DNA of 64,000 bases from Strobilurus pachycystidiatus (Eukaryota; Basidiomycota; Agaricomycetes; Agaricales; Physalacriaceae), in assembly GCA_019915135.1 (NCBI GenBank), contig JAHLMK010000017.1, positions 1,054,001 to 1,118,000 on the forward strand, given 5' to 3'. The position numbers and the translations under genes were made by a program. Position 1 is the first letter of the stretch. Every line of letters begins with the position of its first letter. Below, one piece after another: positions 34,690-45,499 of the stretch. The notes beneath the pieces are model-generated. The model was not told where the DNA came from and did no database searches. It saw nothing but the letters and a program-made list of their open reading frames with translations.

Positions 34690-36019
34690 ATGTCGTTCTC
34701 CACTTCCGTCGCTCTTTTCTCTACCATCCTCGCTGTCGGCACCCAGGTGCGCGCCCAGGCTGCGACTGGAACCTACCCTGCCACGCCGCTCGCAGAAAAA
34801 ACCTTTGCATACACCGACCTCGTACGTTTCTTCTGCTCGCGTCATTTCTTGGAGTGTCTGAACATATCTCACCTCTCTTTAAGCCCTACCAGGCCGACAC
34901 AGACACTCTGCTCATCCGGGGATCTCAGTCCGGATACAACCAGTGCAACTCGACTACCGAGGGACAGGATGCCATGTGCCAAACGTCGGTGTTTAACGAC
35001 ATTGGTGGTTTGTCTTCTAATATCTTGATTGTCTTGGGGTGTTTCACCTTTTCCAGATTTCTGTCTTTGGGCTCCCCCGGAGCTCGACATTATCGCCAAC
35101 ACCGAGGGCGAGGAGGTTGCATGGTGTACTCAGGAGCACGGCGGTCGTCTGATTCCTGCGGGTACCATCACCGGTCTCCAGCTCATCGAAACCGACGAGT
35201 ACTACCAGCTCACTGGCTTCATCAACGGCCCCAACATCAACATTGAGGCTGGAGATTTCGGCGGTGAATTAGATCCTCACGGTGCCGACTTGGTACGCTC
35301 TTCTTGGCCCTGCGTTCCGGTCTTTCCCCTCATGTCACACATTGCCATTAGCGCGGTAACCCTCTAGGCGGTCTCATGTTCTCAAACGCGTGGAGCAGCA
35401 GCAAAGACACCTACGACCAGATCTTCGAATGGCATCAGTCTGTCTCAGCCGCTTCACCATCTTCGGCCTTGAATGCTAACCTCAATCCAGATTCATTGGC
35501 GCTGATACCTTCTGCTTCCGTATCTGCAAGCCAACCTCCGAGAACGACGCCTCCTACTGCCAACATATCTACGATCGTATTGGCTGCTCCTACAACGATC
35601 CCTCTGACGCCAAGGATGGTGAATTCACGTCCTGCAAGGGTGATGTCGGTCTGCCTCCTGGTATCTACGTCGAAGGCACCACCACCATGACCTACACCCA
35701 GCCCGACGAATCTCTCGGCGCAATCAGCACCATGCCCTACACTGCTACTGTTCCTCCTTACAGCGAGTGCACGACGTACGCTTCCAGTCAGCTCTTCGCC
35801 CAGCTCGACTCCGTCTCTGCGACTGGCAGCGCGGCGAGCGCAAGCGCCGCCACCACCACTGGCTCAAGCGGAACCAGCAGCAAGAGCAGTTCATCTGGTA
35901 CTGCCACTGCCACTTCTAGCGGCGCATCTTCCACCAGCAGTGGCAACAGCGCCGTCAATGTCGCCGTTGGCAGCTTCTCTTTGGTTGGCGTTGTCTTCAG
36001 CGCCATCTTCCTCTCATAG
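34690..36019 (+). CDS. secreted, GPI-anchored glycoprotein of the basidiomycete 'macrophage-activating glycoprotein' family
   Basis: Exons 34690-34821, 34884-35004, 35057-35292, 35352-35437 and 35491-36019 join to 367 residues. The signal peptide (VALFSTILAVGTQVRAQ) is followed by the family blocks RGSQSGYNQCNSTTEGQ, DFCLWAPPE, NTEGEEVAWCT, ELDPHGADL, GNPLGGLMFSNA and HIYDRIGCSYN. A Ser/Thr/Gly/Ala-rich stalk (about 90 residues) and a C-terminal hydrophobic segment (VAVGSFSLVGVVFSAIF) indicate O-glycosylation and a GPI anchor, so it is a wall or plasma-membrane surface protein. Cys residues are regularly placed and probably paired. The family name is historical; its molecular function is not established. 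Confidence 0.85.
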
Positions 36020-36403
36020 ACGGAAAGTTCAGGCTTTCAGCCATGAACATTATGACGTTATATGACTACCTCTATTCTACACAGAAGTGCCGCTCGTTAC
36101 CACCCCGACATACATAGATATTCTCCGCGTTAGATGTATCGTCGATCTATTCTATACTATGGACTAAGCTATTGCTTTATACCTTCATTCTTCGGCGGAT
36201 TAGTTTGATAGGATTGGTCAATCAGAATTCAAATCCTGACTGTCTACGCTATGCTGAACACCGACTTTTCCTTCATTTGCGAAAGAGGTTATTGCCATGG
36301 CTCGGCATGGCATCTCGACGACTTTGTGACACATTTGAGCCCGGACAGGTGGCCCACACATGACTTCAATAGTACGCTGGTAATAATAGTATTGGTTTCT
36401 GGC
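36020..36403. other. convergent intergenic region
   Basis: Shared 3' region of the glycoprotein and terpene synthase genes. Nothing else seen. Confidence 0.4.
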
Positions 36404-37586
36404 CTATAACTTCACAGTACGCTTCTCCTTCACTTCCATCCCGCTCTTCTGGAAGTAACGCTCCGTTCGGAAAGACCATTCAATCATGCCAGCGATACAT
36501 ATGTCAATGCTTTCCATCAGCTCATTGACAATAGCAGCGTCACTTGGCTTCATGGCTGTTGGGAGTTTCGAACGGTGGTTGCGCCACTGCTTCGCGGTAT
36601 CCTCAAACAAGGTCCCAATCTCATTCAAAGCACCCTGGACCGTCAAACCTTTCTCTCTCATAACGACGGTGACGAGATTGTGGAATGGGTCGCTGGACTG
36701 AACTTCCATAGGGAATGAGTAAACATCCTACAAGCACAGCGCTTCAGTCTAGCTCAGAGTCGTGAGAGGCAAGATCGTCGAACATACATTGACCATGAGC
36801 ACCAAATTGATTGCCAGCCTCAATGCCGTCTGCACAAATTCCCCGTCATACACAGCGTCTGGAAGATCATGCTTCGCGATGATCAGGTCAATTGAGGGAT
36901 GTGCACCAGATCCAGGCCGGCGAAGTTCGAAATATTCGTCCACTGGCCGAATGTGACGGCGGCCTCTGTCGACAGCTTGTGCATGCGTAGCGTCCAGGTA
37001 CTCTTCAAAGTGTTTGATATAGCGTGCAGCCGTGGAAGGAGTACATTTGGCGTCGTCTATTGCGCGCGACCAGAACCTGCACGCCTTGGTCAGTAGCTAG
37101 AGACCAGTACAAAGAAGTGGACGTACTCTCGAGTCATATTTCCTAGGCATGTTTCGCTGTGAGGAGCTCGGGTCGGATTTCTGAATAGATTTCAATGTTC
37201 AGTTCGACAGCACACTTCCGATGGAGTGGAAGAAGCTACCTCATGGCGTACATCACCTCGTCGCATTTCCGCCTCACAGTCGGCGCGTCCTCCTCATCTG
37301 TAAGATGGTCGATGACGAAATACAGATGCATTTGTTCAATCGTAGCCCGAACATGGGCAGGATCTCGGAGCCTTGGATAGCACAAGGACGCGAAGAGTCC
37401 GAAGTTGCACCTCGCGAAATTTTTCAGTGCGTGTGGGTCTTCGAATGGCTTGTGCGATTTGACCCATTCGTCGGCCGTGTCGATGAGCTCGTCCGCCAAG
37501 GGATTCTCTTCCCACAGGGTTCCCCACAAGGAAGGTAAATCGGGGAGGACAATGGAGAGCGAGGGGAGAGCATTGAGTGCAGACAT
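36404..37586 (-). CDS. sesquiterpene synthase (class I), copy 1
   Basis: Exons 37586-37240, 37180-37127, 37076-36788 and 36727-36404 join to 337 residues, the usual length of basidiomycete sesquiterpene synthases. The first metal-binding motif is DHLTD (residues 93-97) in FVIDHLTDEED; His replaces the common Asp/Glu at the second place. The NSE triad is intact, N230-D-x-x-S234-x-x-x-E238 (NDVYSFPME), and a C-terminal RY pair (TERYF) is present. These enzymes cyclise farnesyl diphosphate with Mg2+ in the cytosol. The product cannot be read from sequence. The first three exons have the same lengths and phases as copy 2, so the genes are paralogues. Confidence 0.92.
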
Positions 37587-38727
37587 TCTCTGTCAGTTGC
37601 TTGAGATGTTGCCAGCCTCCTCGAGCTTTTAATAAGAGCTGAATAAGAGTGTTTAGACCCTTCATCCTTGTGTCAAACGCCGACGGCTTACTGGACAACT
37701 TCACGCTCCATCCTCTGCATCTTAACTTAGCAGTATCGAAACAGGCACCCGTTGCAACCCCGGAGGAGAAAATCATTCCCCGTGCAATAGAGGCCTACTT
37801 TCAGAATACCTCTGAATCGGTCTCCTCTTGAGCCTACGGGTGCTTTCAATCGCCGACTCGCCGCCTGTCAATGATAATGTCGTCGCCCTACGCCTACAAT
37901 ATATACGAGCAAGTGCGGAGGCGATGGAGCAGATGAAGGCAAGACTTCGACGCGGCCCGGCGAGTGTTGACTCCAGCAGAATCGATAACGGCCGCGTTCT
38001 AGCTGTCAGACCGTTATTTGAACTGGCTTCGCAGCACCGAAATGTCTTTGAAAGCGTCTGACACGTCGGCTTCAGCTGTATCGTTCGAACTACGTTATTC
38101 GCGTGTCAGATTTCTTCTGTCACTGCCCGAGTTAATGACGGCTCACCGCCCGGGTGATGACGGCCAGCATGCAGAGCTCCCAAATACATAACCGGCCTGT
38201 CTTGTTCCGGCTTATCTTTGTTCTCAGACTATCGAGATGCTATACGCCGCCCGCGATCATCGCAGAACAGTTCCTCGAAAGGTGACTTCGACTGATGTTT
38301 ACACCTGTATGAACCGGCTTCGAGGTACACCCCGAGATGCCTGGATGCTGGCATCGAGGACAGACTTCCAAAAGCCAAGACTTCAAGAAAAGCGGATATT
38401 TTGAATCACCGGTGGCATAAACGACCTTCATCTGGCCATCTACTTGTGGATGTTCAGTTCGCCGTCGAAAAATCACACCACGACTCACAATCGAGATTGT
38501 GACGTGTTTTTCGAGCAGATGTGGGCAACGTATGACTCTGGATGCCACTTGCGGGACGCAAGTATTCGTCCAATATCCGAGCCCCCGTATCCGAGCCCAC
38601 GGCTTCGTTTGATGGACAATTGCCTTAATGACTGTTGTGTGCTGGTTGTGGTGACAGATTCAACCGGTTCCCGACTGTCGCAAGAAGTTGGACGTATCAG
38701 ATAAGCGATATGATAAGGTCCATAGAT
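37587..38727. other. intergenic region
   Basis: About 1.1 kb between two minus-strand genes, including the promoter of terpene synthase copy 1. No P450 or other tailoring gene is seen. Confidence 0.45.
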
Positions 38728-40430
38728 TTAGAGTATCTTCTTCAACCAGTTTAAATTGATATGCACGACGTGCCCACGTTCCTTCTTGACATACCACGCG
38801 TAGACGAACGCTGCGGTAGTTATACTCATGTACGACGTGAGTGCAGCAAACCGGAACTGCGAGGGTCTCCAGAGTGCCATGGTCAGTACATATCTTTGTC
38901 GATGTCAATAACAGGAAGACCGCGAGAGATAGCTGATACATACTTGGCGAGATCAGCAACATTCTGCATGGTGTATTGCAGCGCTGTCAAAGTGTTTCGC
39001 TTTGGATGGGCCTGCAGGGCATTTTGCAGTTGCTTTGTCTGTATGAGGTCAAAGGACCACAGTCCGACACGGGATAGCGCCATGCCTATGGATTCCACTG
39101 AGTCGTAGGCAACACGGTTGACATGTAGACGCTCACCGCCGAACAAGAATATGGAACCTACAGGTCCTAAACTTTCATGGTCCGTGCCAGCATTGCGATG
39201 CATGGTAAAAGACAGCAAGGCGGGGAACAAAGTGATGACCATCGACCAAATGCTCCAGTTCCCGGCGCGAACGTCACTGTGCAATCTCTTCTCGAGAGGA
39301 AACGCGATCACGGTCCCAAGGAGACCAGTGACAACACATAGTCCCCGCATAAGGGCGATGAGTGCGTCCGAAAAGCCGAGGGTCTTGAGATAGCCCAACA
39401 TAGTGCCGTCAAAGCTGGATGAAAGACGTCAGCCAGATATGGAGGAAGAGGGAGCAGTGGTCGTACGATAGAACAGTGAGGTAGAGAAGCGATATCGCCA
39501 GCGACGAGTAGAAGACCGGCAGACGAAATAACTCGAGCCAGTCTCCCAAGCCTGGTCCAGGCGAATCTTGCTGGGTTGTCCTGACCCTGATCTCCTCGTT
39601 CCTTTGTGCCTGCTCTGCCGCAAGAACTGGAAAACGTCGATACACGATTTCGATCCAATACAGCTCGAATAGCATGGAAGATAGTGTTATCACGCTCAAA
39701 ATGCGCACGGAGAGAAGTTTTGTCCGGTCGGTGTCCAACGTGACGGTCAAATAGGACACGAACAGTGGAGCGACAAGTTTACAAAGTAGATTTGTCTGGC
39801 GTAGCCAGGTATTAAGGCGAGACAAATTTGATGAGGTTACGTCGGCACTGGGAGACCTGTCGCGCGAGATACAGGTCGCCCAATCACGCTCGACAGCAAT
39901 GGATATGGTTACGGTTGCGAGGTGGAGGACACAGCCAGAAAAGACGATGCATGCAAAGAGACCGGCGTTGAGGGGCCTGAGAAGGCTCAGGGAGTCGCCT
40001 AATTCGAAGAGGGCGGCAAGGGAGATGTAGGCGCCTAAGGCAGAGAGCTTCTGGACGAGTATGCAGGCGCGAACGAGACGGAGTTTGTCAACTCTATCCA
40101 CAAGTGCTCCTGCCCGATGTGACAAGACGATACCGGTAACTGACCGAAATCAGTTTGAGAAAGGTTGTGAGGGTGGACTTCGTACGTGTTAATGAGAATC
40201 CGAATATCGAAGATGGGAGCAGGGTATCTTGGAAGTAAGTGATAAGATAGAGATATAGCGCGAATTCTGCAGTGCGGTCGCCCCAAGCGCTGTGCAATGT
40301 CAGCATCCGTGAAGCGGGGGAACGAGCCTACACACCTTGATAGATGCTGCACAATCAGGGTTCTCAGTCCGACGCGGTCGAGAGAAGTGCTGGTGGCGAG
40401 CAGAGGCGCCGTTTCCGCCGTGGTCTCCAT
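38728..40430 (-). CDS. ferroportin (SLC40) family iron exporter
   Basis: Exons 40430-40336, 40289-40186, 40139-39467, 39414-38944 and 38893-38728 join to 502 residues. Eleven or twelve hydrophobic segments are visible. The ferroportin order is clear: an AEFALYLYLITYFQDTLLPSS start, SHRAGALVDRVDKLRLV, a long membrane core, SFDGTMLGYLKTLG, and ALSRVGLWSFDLIQTKQLQ. It closes with VLTMALWRPSQFRFAALTSYM. The family (Pfam ferroportin1, PF06963) exports Fe2+ from cells or into vacuoles. In fungi it is much less studied than in animals and plants. A short Lys/Arg-rich C-terminus follows. It lies between the two terpene synthases but is not an obvious part of their pathway. Confidence 0.9.
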
Positions 40431-40630
40431 CAGTGTTTAGGTGTTCGCCGTTGAACGACCACTTATGCAGAGAGAGGCGACATGGCGGTGCCTGGAGTTT
40501 GGAGAACCGTCACGGTCAAGAAGAAAGAAACGGTTGCCTTTTTGGGCACTTGCAAATTGCAACGCTCATCACTAACCAAGCGTCACCAGGGCACCATGAC
40601 ACTGTAGCAAAACAGAAATTGAAAACATTA
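40431..40630. other. ferroportin 5' flank
   Basis: Promoter of the ferroportin gene up to the MITE-like element. No other feature recognised. Confidence 0.4.
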
Positions 40631-40941
40631 CAGCGCGTTGCAATGATATGAAGAGGCTCCACACTTTTTTCCACTCAGGAATTCACTCAGGGCAGGTGTG
40701 ATCCTGGCCACTTTTGTCGCTGTTGTCTTCATCTGAGAGACACAGAACACACAGAAATCCATCAGATGTTGTGCGGTAAGTTCTCACTGTCACATAGATT
40801 GTCTGTGTACCGGAGATCTGATCACAAACACGACCTCGACGCGAGCCTCTACGCGTCGAGGAACGGTGGAGTGCAGGCACCCTGAGTGAAATACTGAGTG
40901 GAAAGTCCTGTGGAGCCTCTTCATATCATTGCAACGCGCTG
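40631..40941. mobile_element. MITE-like element with long terminal inverted repeats
   Basis: The 311-bp element begins CAGCGCGTTGCAATGATATG and ends with its reverse complement. The outer 33 bp of the two ends are identical, and similarity continues with mismatches to about 68 bp. It is flanked by TA on both sides (40629-40630 and 40942-40943), consistent with a TA target-site duplication. No coding capacity. It sits about 100 bp downstream of Con-6 copy A. The superfamily is uncertain: Tc1/mariner-like by TA, but long TIRs also occur in other MITEs. Confidence 0.75.
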
Positions 40942-41040
40942 TAAAGCAAGTATATACAGGTACATCGTCTCCGTGGTCACATACATACATTAGGGTTGAA
41001 AACAGTTCGAAAGCTAGCGGCACAAATTGGCAAACCACAC

Positions 41041-41664
41041 TTAGAGAGCATTATGGGCCTGCAGGTATTCTCTGGCGTGCGCTTTAGCATCTTCCGAAAC
41101 CCGTGGGTCTAAAGTAGTCTTTCAGACGGTGTATCCAAGCACTCAGGGGATGTACTTACTGTGGAGAGCAGCCTTGTACCCAGCCAGGACACGAACATCA
41201 TGCTCGTCGCGTTCGGCCTCGTTTGTCGGACGTTCGACTGCAATACCAGCGGCTTCGAGTACTTCCTGTGCATGCTGTTTGGCAGCCTCGGAAGTGTAGT
41301 CGTCTGCATGCAATGCGTCAGTTTTCAAATACCTTGATGTTCCCCGCGTAGAATGCTCACTGTTGATCGTTGCCTTATAGCCTCCTAAGATAGTTGTTCA
41401 TACTTGACGCGCCACAACACCTAAGGCCACTCACCGAGGACTCTGTTGGTGTGTTCGTCTCGTGTGCCAGTCTCTGTGGTCTCGCCAGACATCTCTTGCA
41501 GACGGGCGCTAGCTTGGGCTTTCGCCTCTTCGGATACGTTGGGGTTATGTATCGCGGCCTTGAGGCCACCGGCGACGTGGGCGGGGTCTTTGTTCATATT
41601 GGCTGCGCTCACACTCAGCACGGCCACAGGGCCTCAGAGAGCGCGACGTACCAGAAGCAGACAT
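41041..41664 (-). CDS. Con-6 family protein (three repeats), copy A
   Basis: Exons 41664-41652 (13 nt), 41602-41435, 41384-41361 (24 nt), 41303-41160 and 41108-41041 join to 138 residues. Three Con-6 (conidiation-specific protein 6, PF10346) repeats are seen. These are GGLKAAIHNPNVSEEAKAQA, then GGYKATINNDDYTSEAAKQ, and last AGYKAALHNPRVSEDAKA. Splice sites fall inside the repeats at the same place (after the A of AAC for N). The protein is small, charged and hydrophilic. Con-6 proteins accumulate in spores and stressed cells in ascomycetes; the role in mushrooms is not established. The 13-nt first coding exon is shared with copy B. Confidence 0.9.
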
Positions 41665-42917
41665 GTTGCGGCGTGCAAGGTTGAAAATTAGTCGAGATGC
41701 TTTGAGAGACGTCGTGGTGCAGTTTCAAATTGAATGCTGGTTGAAGGCGTGCATTTATACTGCGCGCACACGTGAAGGGTACGACGGTGGGGCGGTGGTG
41801 TGGATGACGAGACATGCTACGTCGAATCGTCGTCGAGGGTGGCCCTGGGTGGGTCACGGTATAATGGGTGGAGTCTCGTTGCCATTAAGTCGGGAATTTC
41901 CATTTCGGCCATATGTCGGGCTGAGGCCGCTGAGCGATGACATACTGTTCGAACCTAGGTCCGTGAACTTCGTGTCTGATATCGAATCACTCACCGTCGG
42001 TCAGTATAGACTACAGAGTAGTAGCGGGAGCGAGAGAAGGCATCTATATTTGCCTTCCCTCTCATCGGATCCGAGTCGATCCCGGAAGATGCGACTATAG
42101 AATACCTCTCTCCATCTACTGGAGCTCGACGAATAGGCGGAGTCTGCGAAAGTCATCAGGACGCAGGTGCGAACTCGAGCTATGTAGTGAAGTCATCGGC
42201 ACTGCAAGTCTACGGGCTCTTCAGTGCAGCTCCCAGGCTCGCCTTGAGCCCTCAAGCGACACCAACGGAACAAACATACGAAGCATGTCTTCGCTTCCCT
42301 TGTCTGCCTGAGTCCGAGTCTTCGAGTTATGAACTACCGGATGGTCTATCTGTGGCATTCTGTCGTATGTTTATGAGTATATTGCGTCGTCGACTAATCG
42401 CAACAACAGAGATTTTTCGACGTACACATCAGAAAAAAAAAGAAAAAGCAAACGGAACACGAAAAATCAGGCGCTCTTGCTGAGAGAGGATACCTCCAAT
42501 CTGATTCTCGGAGATTGAAACCTCGAGGCGATTATCTTGTGTATCATTGTTCGCACTCACGTCCTTGCCTGACAGATGAAATGTATTGATTGTCGTTCGA
42601 TGCAGTGGTGAATATTGGCCTGTCACCTCTGTCACGTAAATCTTCTGATCTACACTGTTAGCAACTGCAAACTTCAGCCAACGGAGGTGTTGGTACCGTC
42701 TGACTGAACAGATGCGCAATTAGTCCACGAGTTAGCGCACACTTACCCTCCGCGTGAGTCTTATCTCCTTGGGAAGATTGCTGAATGTCGGGCCCACATT
42801 TCGAAGGGTCGGTGTTATAGAACGCGTATGAATCGACATGGCACCGGAGTATGTAAGTACCGCGGGCAAGGGATATAAGGCCCTAATTCTCAGCTAGGTA
42901 GCCCCAGCTTACCAGAC
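41665..42917. other. intergenic region between Con-6 A and terpene synthase 2
   Basis: About 1.25 kb. Minus-strand open frames near 42429-42839 have fair composition but could not be spliced in frame, so no gene is called. It must contain promoters for both flanking genes, which diverge here. Confidence 0.4.
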
Positions 42918-44097
42918 ATGACTAGCCTGCAGTCCCCCGACTCCATCTCCATAACCCTCCCAGACCTTCCTTCCATCTGGGGGGTTCCATGGGAAGAAAA
43001 TCCCCTTGCCGCCGCTTTGATCCTTCAAGGTGATGAGTGGGTCAAGTCAAACGCGCCCTTTGAGGATCCCCGGGCCATCTCGAGGTTCCTAAAGTGCAAG
43101 TTCGGACTCTTCGCGTCTCTGTTCTACCCCAAACTACAAGATCCAGCCCACATCCGAGCGACGATCGAGGAAATGCATCTGTTTTTTGTCATCGACCATC
43201 TCACAGATGAAGAGGATGCGCCTACCGTGAGGCGGAAATGCGACGAGGTTGTGTACGCCTTCAGGTATGATGCCTTCGTTGTGACAAGTACTACAGTGGC
43301 GCTGAAGAGAATCTTGCTTTTAGGAACCCAGATAAGCCAGCTGAAAATGAGACGTGCCTCGGAAGGATGACACGAGAGTATGCCTCCTACTTTTGTTATC
43401 ACCCAAATCCTGACGACGCGTCTACTAGGTTCTGGTCACGCACTCTCAACGACGCCAAGTGCACCACCTCAACCGCGGCACGCTATATACAGCACTTCGA
43501 GGAATATCTGGATGCCACGTGTGCACAAGCCCTGGACAGAGGAAACCGGTACACCCGTTCCCAGGACGAATATTTTGCTGTGCGCCGGCCAGGTTCAGGT
43601 GCCCAGCCATCAATAGACCTTATCCTGGTGAAGCACGATCTTCCCGACGAGATTTACGAAGGGGAGTTTGTGCAGAAGGCCGTGAGGTTAGGGATTGACT
43701 TGGTACTCTTAATGAACGTCCGTCAATCCCTCCTACACCGCTTGAGCTCAACTGAATACAGCTCACGCAGGATATCTATTCCTTCCCGAACGAATTCCGT
43801 TCGAACGATCCTTTCCACAATTTCGTCACGGTCGTGATGAAGGAGAAGGGACTGACCGTGCAGGGCGCGCTGGACGAGATTGGCGTAATGTTCAAAAGGG
43901 CTGCCGATGAGTTTCGCTCCCTTCGTTCATCTGAGATTCCAAAGTCTTTTGGAAGTGATGTCACTGCAATTGTTGAAGAATTCTTGGAGGGCATTGAGCT
44001 GGGTATCTCCGGCATGATCGAATGGTCTTTCGAGAGCGAACGGTACTTCGGGAAGGGGGGACAGCAGGCGAAGAAGGATAGAGTCGTGACAATTTAG
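42918..44097 (+). CDS. sesquiterpene synthase (class I), copy 2
   Basis: Exons 42918-43264, 43324-43377, 43429-43717 and 43771-44097 join to 338 residues. Exons 1-3 are exactly as long (347, 54 and 289 nt) as in copy 1. The motif DHLTD at residues 93-97 and the NSE triad NDIYSFPNE (N230, S234, E238) match copy 1 place for place, and the ERYF pair is present. About two thirds or more of the residues look identical by eye. Because both copies keep every catalytic position, both are probably active. The cyclisation product is unknown. It is convergent with Con-6 copy B, 141 bp away. Confidence 0.92.
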
Positions 44098-44238
44098 GCG
44101 GTACTCTGCAGTGATCACAAGAAAGGAAGCAACTAGTATTGTACAGGTATAGAGTATGTATACATTATGGTTTCTTGAATAGATGAGAAGACCCGAGAAT
44201 TACAGCCTTCACGATGAGTACGATCAACAAGACTGCGC

Positions 44239-44755
44239 TCAAAGAGCGTCGTGAGCTTCCAAGTATTCCTTTGCATGCTCCTTAGCCTCGTCAGAGACCC
44301 GTGGATCTAGAGAGCGAAAGTGTCAAAGAAACGATCACAGGAGCACCGAAAATGTACACACTCTTCAGGGTGGCCTTGTATCCAGCATTGACGCGAACCT
44401 CATGTTCGTCGCGCCTGTCATTGCCAGTTTCAGCCTCTTCCTCCTCTTCCTCGTATTCAGCCTCGACGATTTCAGCCTTGTCACCGGCGTCTGGCGCGAT
44501 ATATCAGTACACGGTCCCGAGACTGGCAGAATGTTACTGACCGGCTTCGGTTCCACCTGCGTCGGACTGCATCTCTTCGAGACGAGCGGTAGCGCTGGCT
44601 TTGGCCTCTTCAGAGACTCGGGGGTTATGAATGGCAGCCTTCAGTCCACCGGCGACGCGAGAGGGTTCCTTGTTGTCTAAAGCGGCGCACATTGAGATTC
44701 AGACCGACTGGCTATAACGGACGAGGTGAAAAAGTGGCACACCAGACGCGGACAT
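44239..44755 (-). CDS. Con-6 family protein (two repeats), copy B
   Basis: Exons 44755-44743 (13 nt), 44676-44542, 44490-44362 and 44306-44239 join to 114 residues. Repeats are GGLKAAIHNPRVSEEAKASA and AGYKATLKNPRVSDEAKEHA, separated by a strongly acidic linker (EYEEEEEEAE). Compared with copy A the middle repeat is missing and replaced by this linker, while the first and last repeats, the 13-nt starting exon and the 68-nt last exon are conserved. The product should be soluble and largely disordered outside the repeats. Confidence 0.88.
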
Positions 44756-45499
44756 ATGAGCGGGTCTCACGATCAAGTAGAGTAGAGGTGGAGTGATGTG
44801 GTGGTGGTGATGTTGAAGAGAAACCCTCTCAGTCTCTGGTTTTATACTCCTAGCACGCACACGTGCAGCACTGACTTGACCCACCAATGGCTTTTCGCTG
44901 TAGAGTCTATGACGCTAGCCTTGAAATCATACATGCGTAAAGCGACGAATGATCATCGTTTTCGAATCATACATGCGCGAATGGATGGGCGATTTCGAAG
45001 TCAAAGTGGCGCAACTTCAAAGTAACTCAAAATGATGCGACGTTCTGCCGTGGCTCAGGAAAAAGACGCCTTGGATAATTGGGTATACAGAGCATGCCGA
45101 TGCATCAGATGCCTTGGGAATTTCGACGAACACTCTCGAGAAAACAGGGAAACAAATCTATCAGACTGAGATAGCATTGGATTTGTTAGCATGAGAAGAG
45201 CAGAACAGACAGTGACGCCACCTTTATATCATACGTTAACTTGACACCGTTAGGCGGAAGAGCCTATATACCGATGCGCGCAGTTAAACTCGCTTGGCGT
45301 AGATCCTGACTTGATCCTGAGCTCAAGAAATAGGCTGTCCGTGCTTTGAATTGCAGAGGTAGGACACTCGAACTCGCCAGGAAACGGTCGATGAACATTG
45401 CTCTGTAATATGTCTATGGTAAGACCGGAATCAGACCGCGTCGATTTAGGATACAAAGGATATTATAGAATGATACCATACGTCGATACGGCCGGTACT
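44756..45499. other. intergenic region
   Basis: About 740 bp. No gene or repeat recognised. Confidence 0.4.

Noticed and set aside
42325..42345. Actin-like peptide SSSYELPDG in a plus-strand open frame
   Set aside because: Only a few residues match; the downstream sequence does not continue as actin in any frame or after any plausible intron.
42429..42839. Possible small gene divergent from terpene synthase 2
   Set aside because: A good ATG and gtaagt donor exist, but no acceptor restores the most protein-like downstream frame.
36404..44755. Terpenoid biosynthetic gene cluster
   Set aside because: Besides the two synthases there is no P450, oxidoreductase, transferase or typical exporter in the interval; ferroportin and Con-6 are not tailoring genes.
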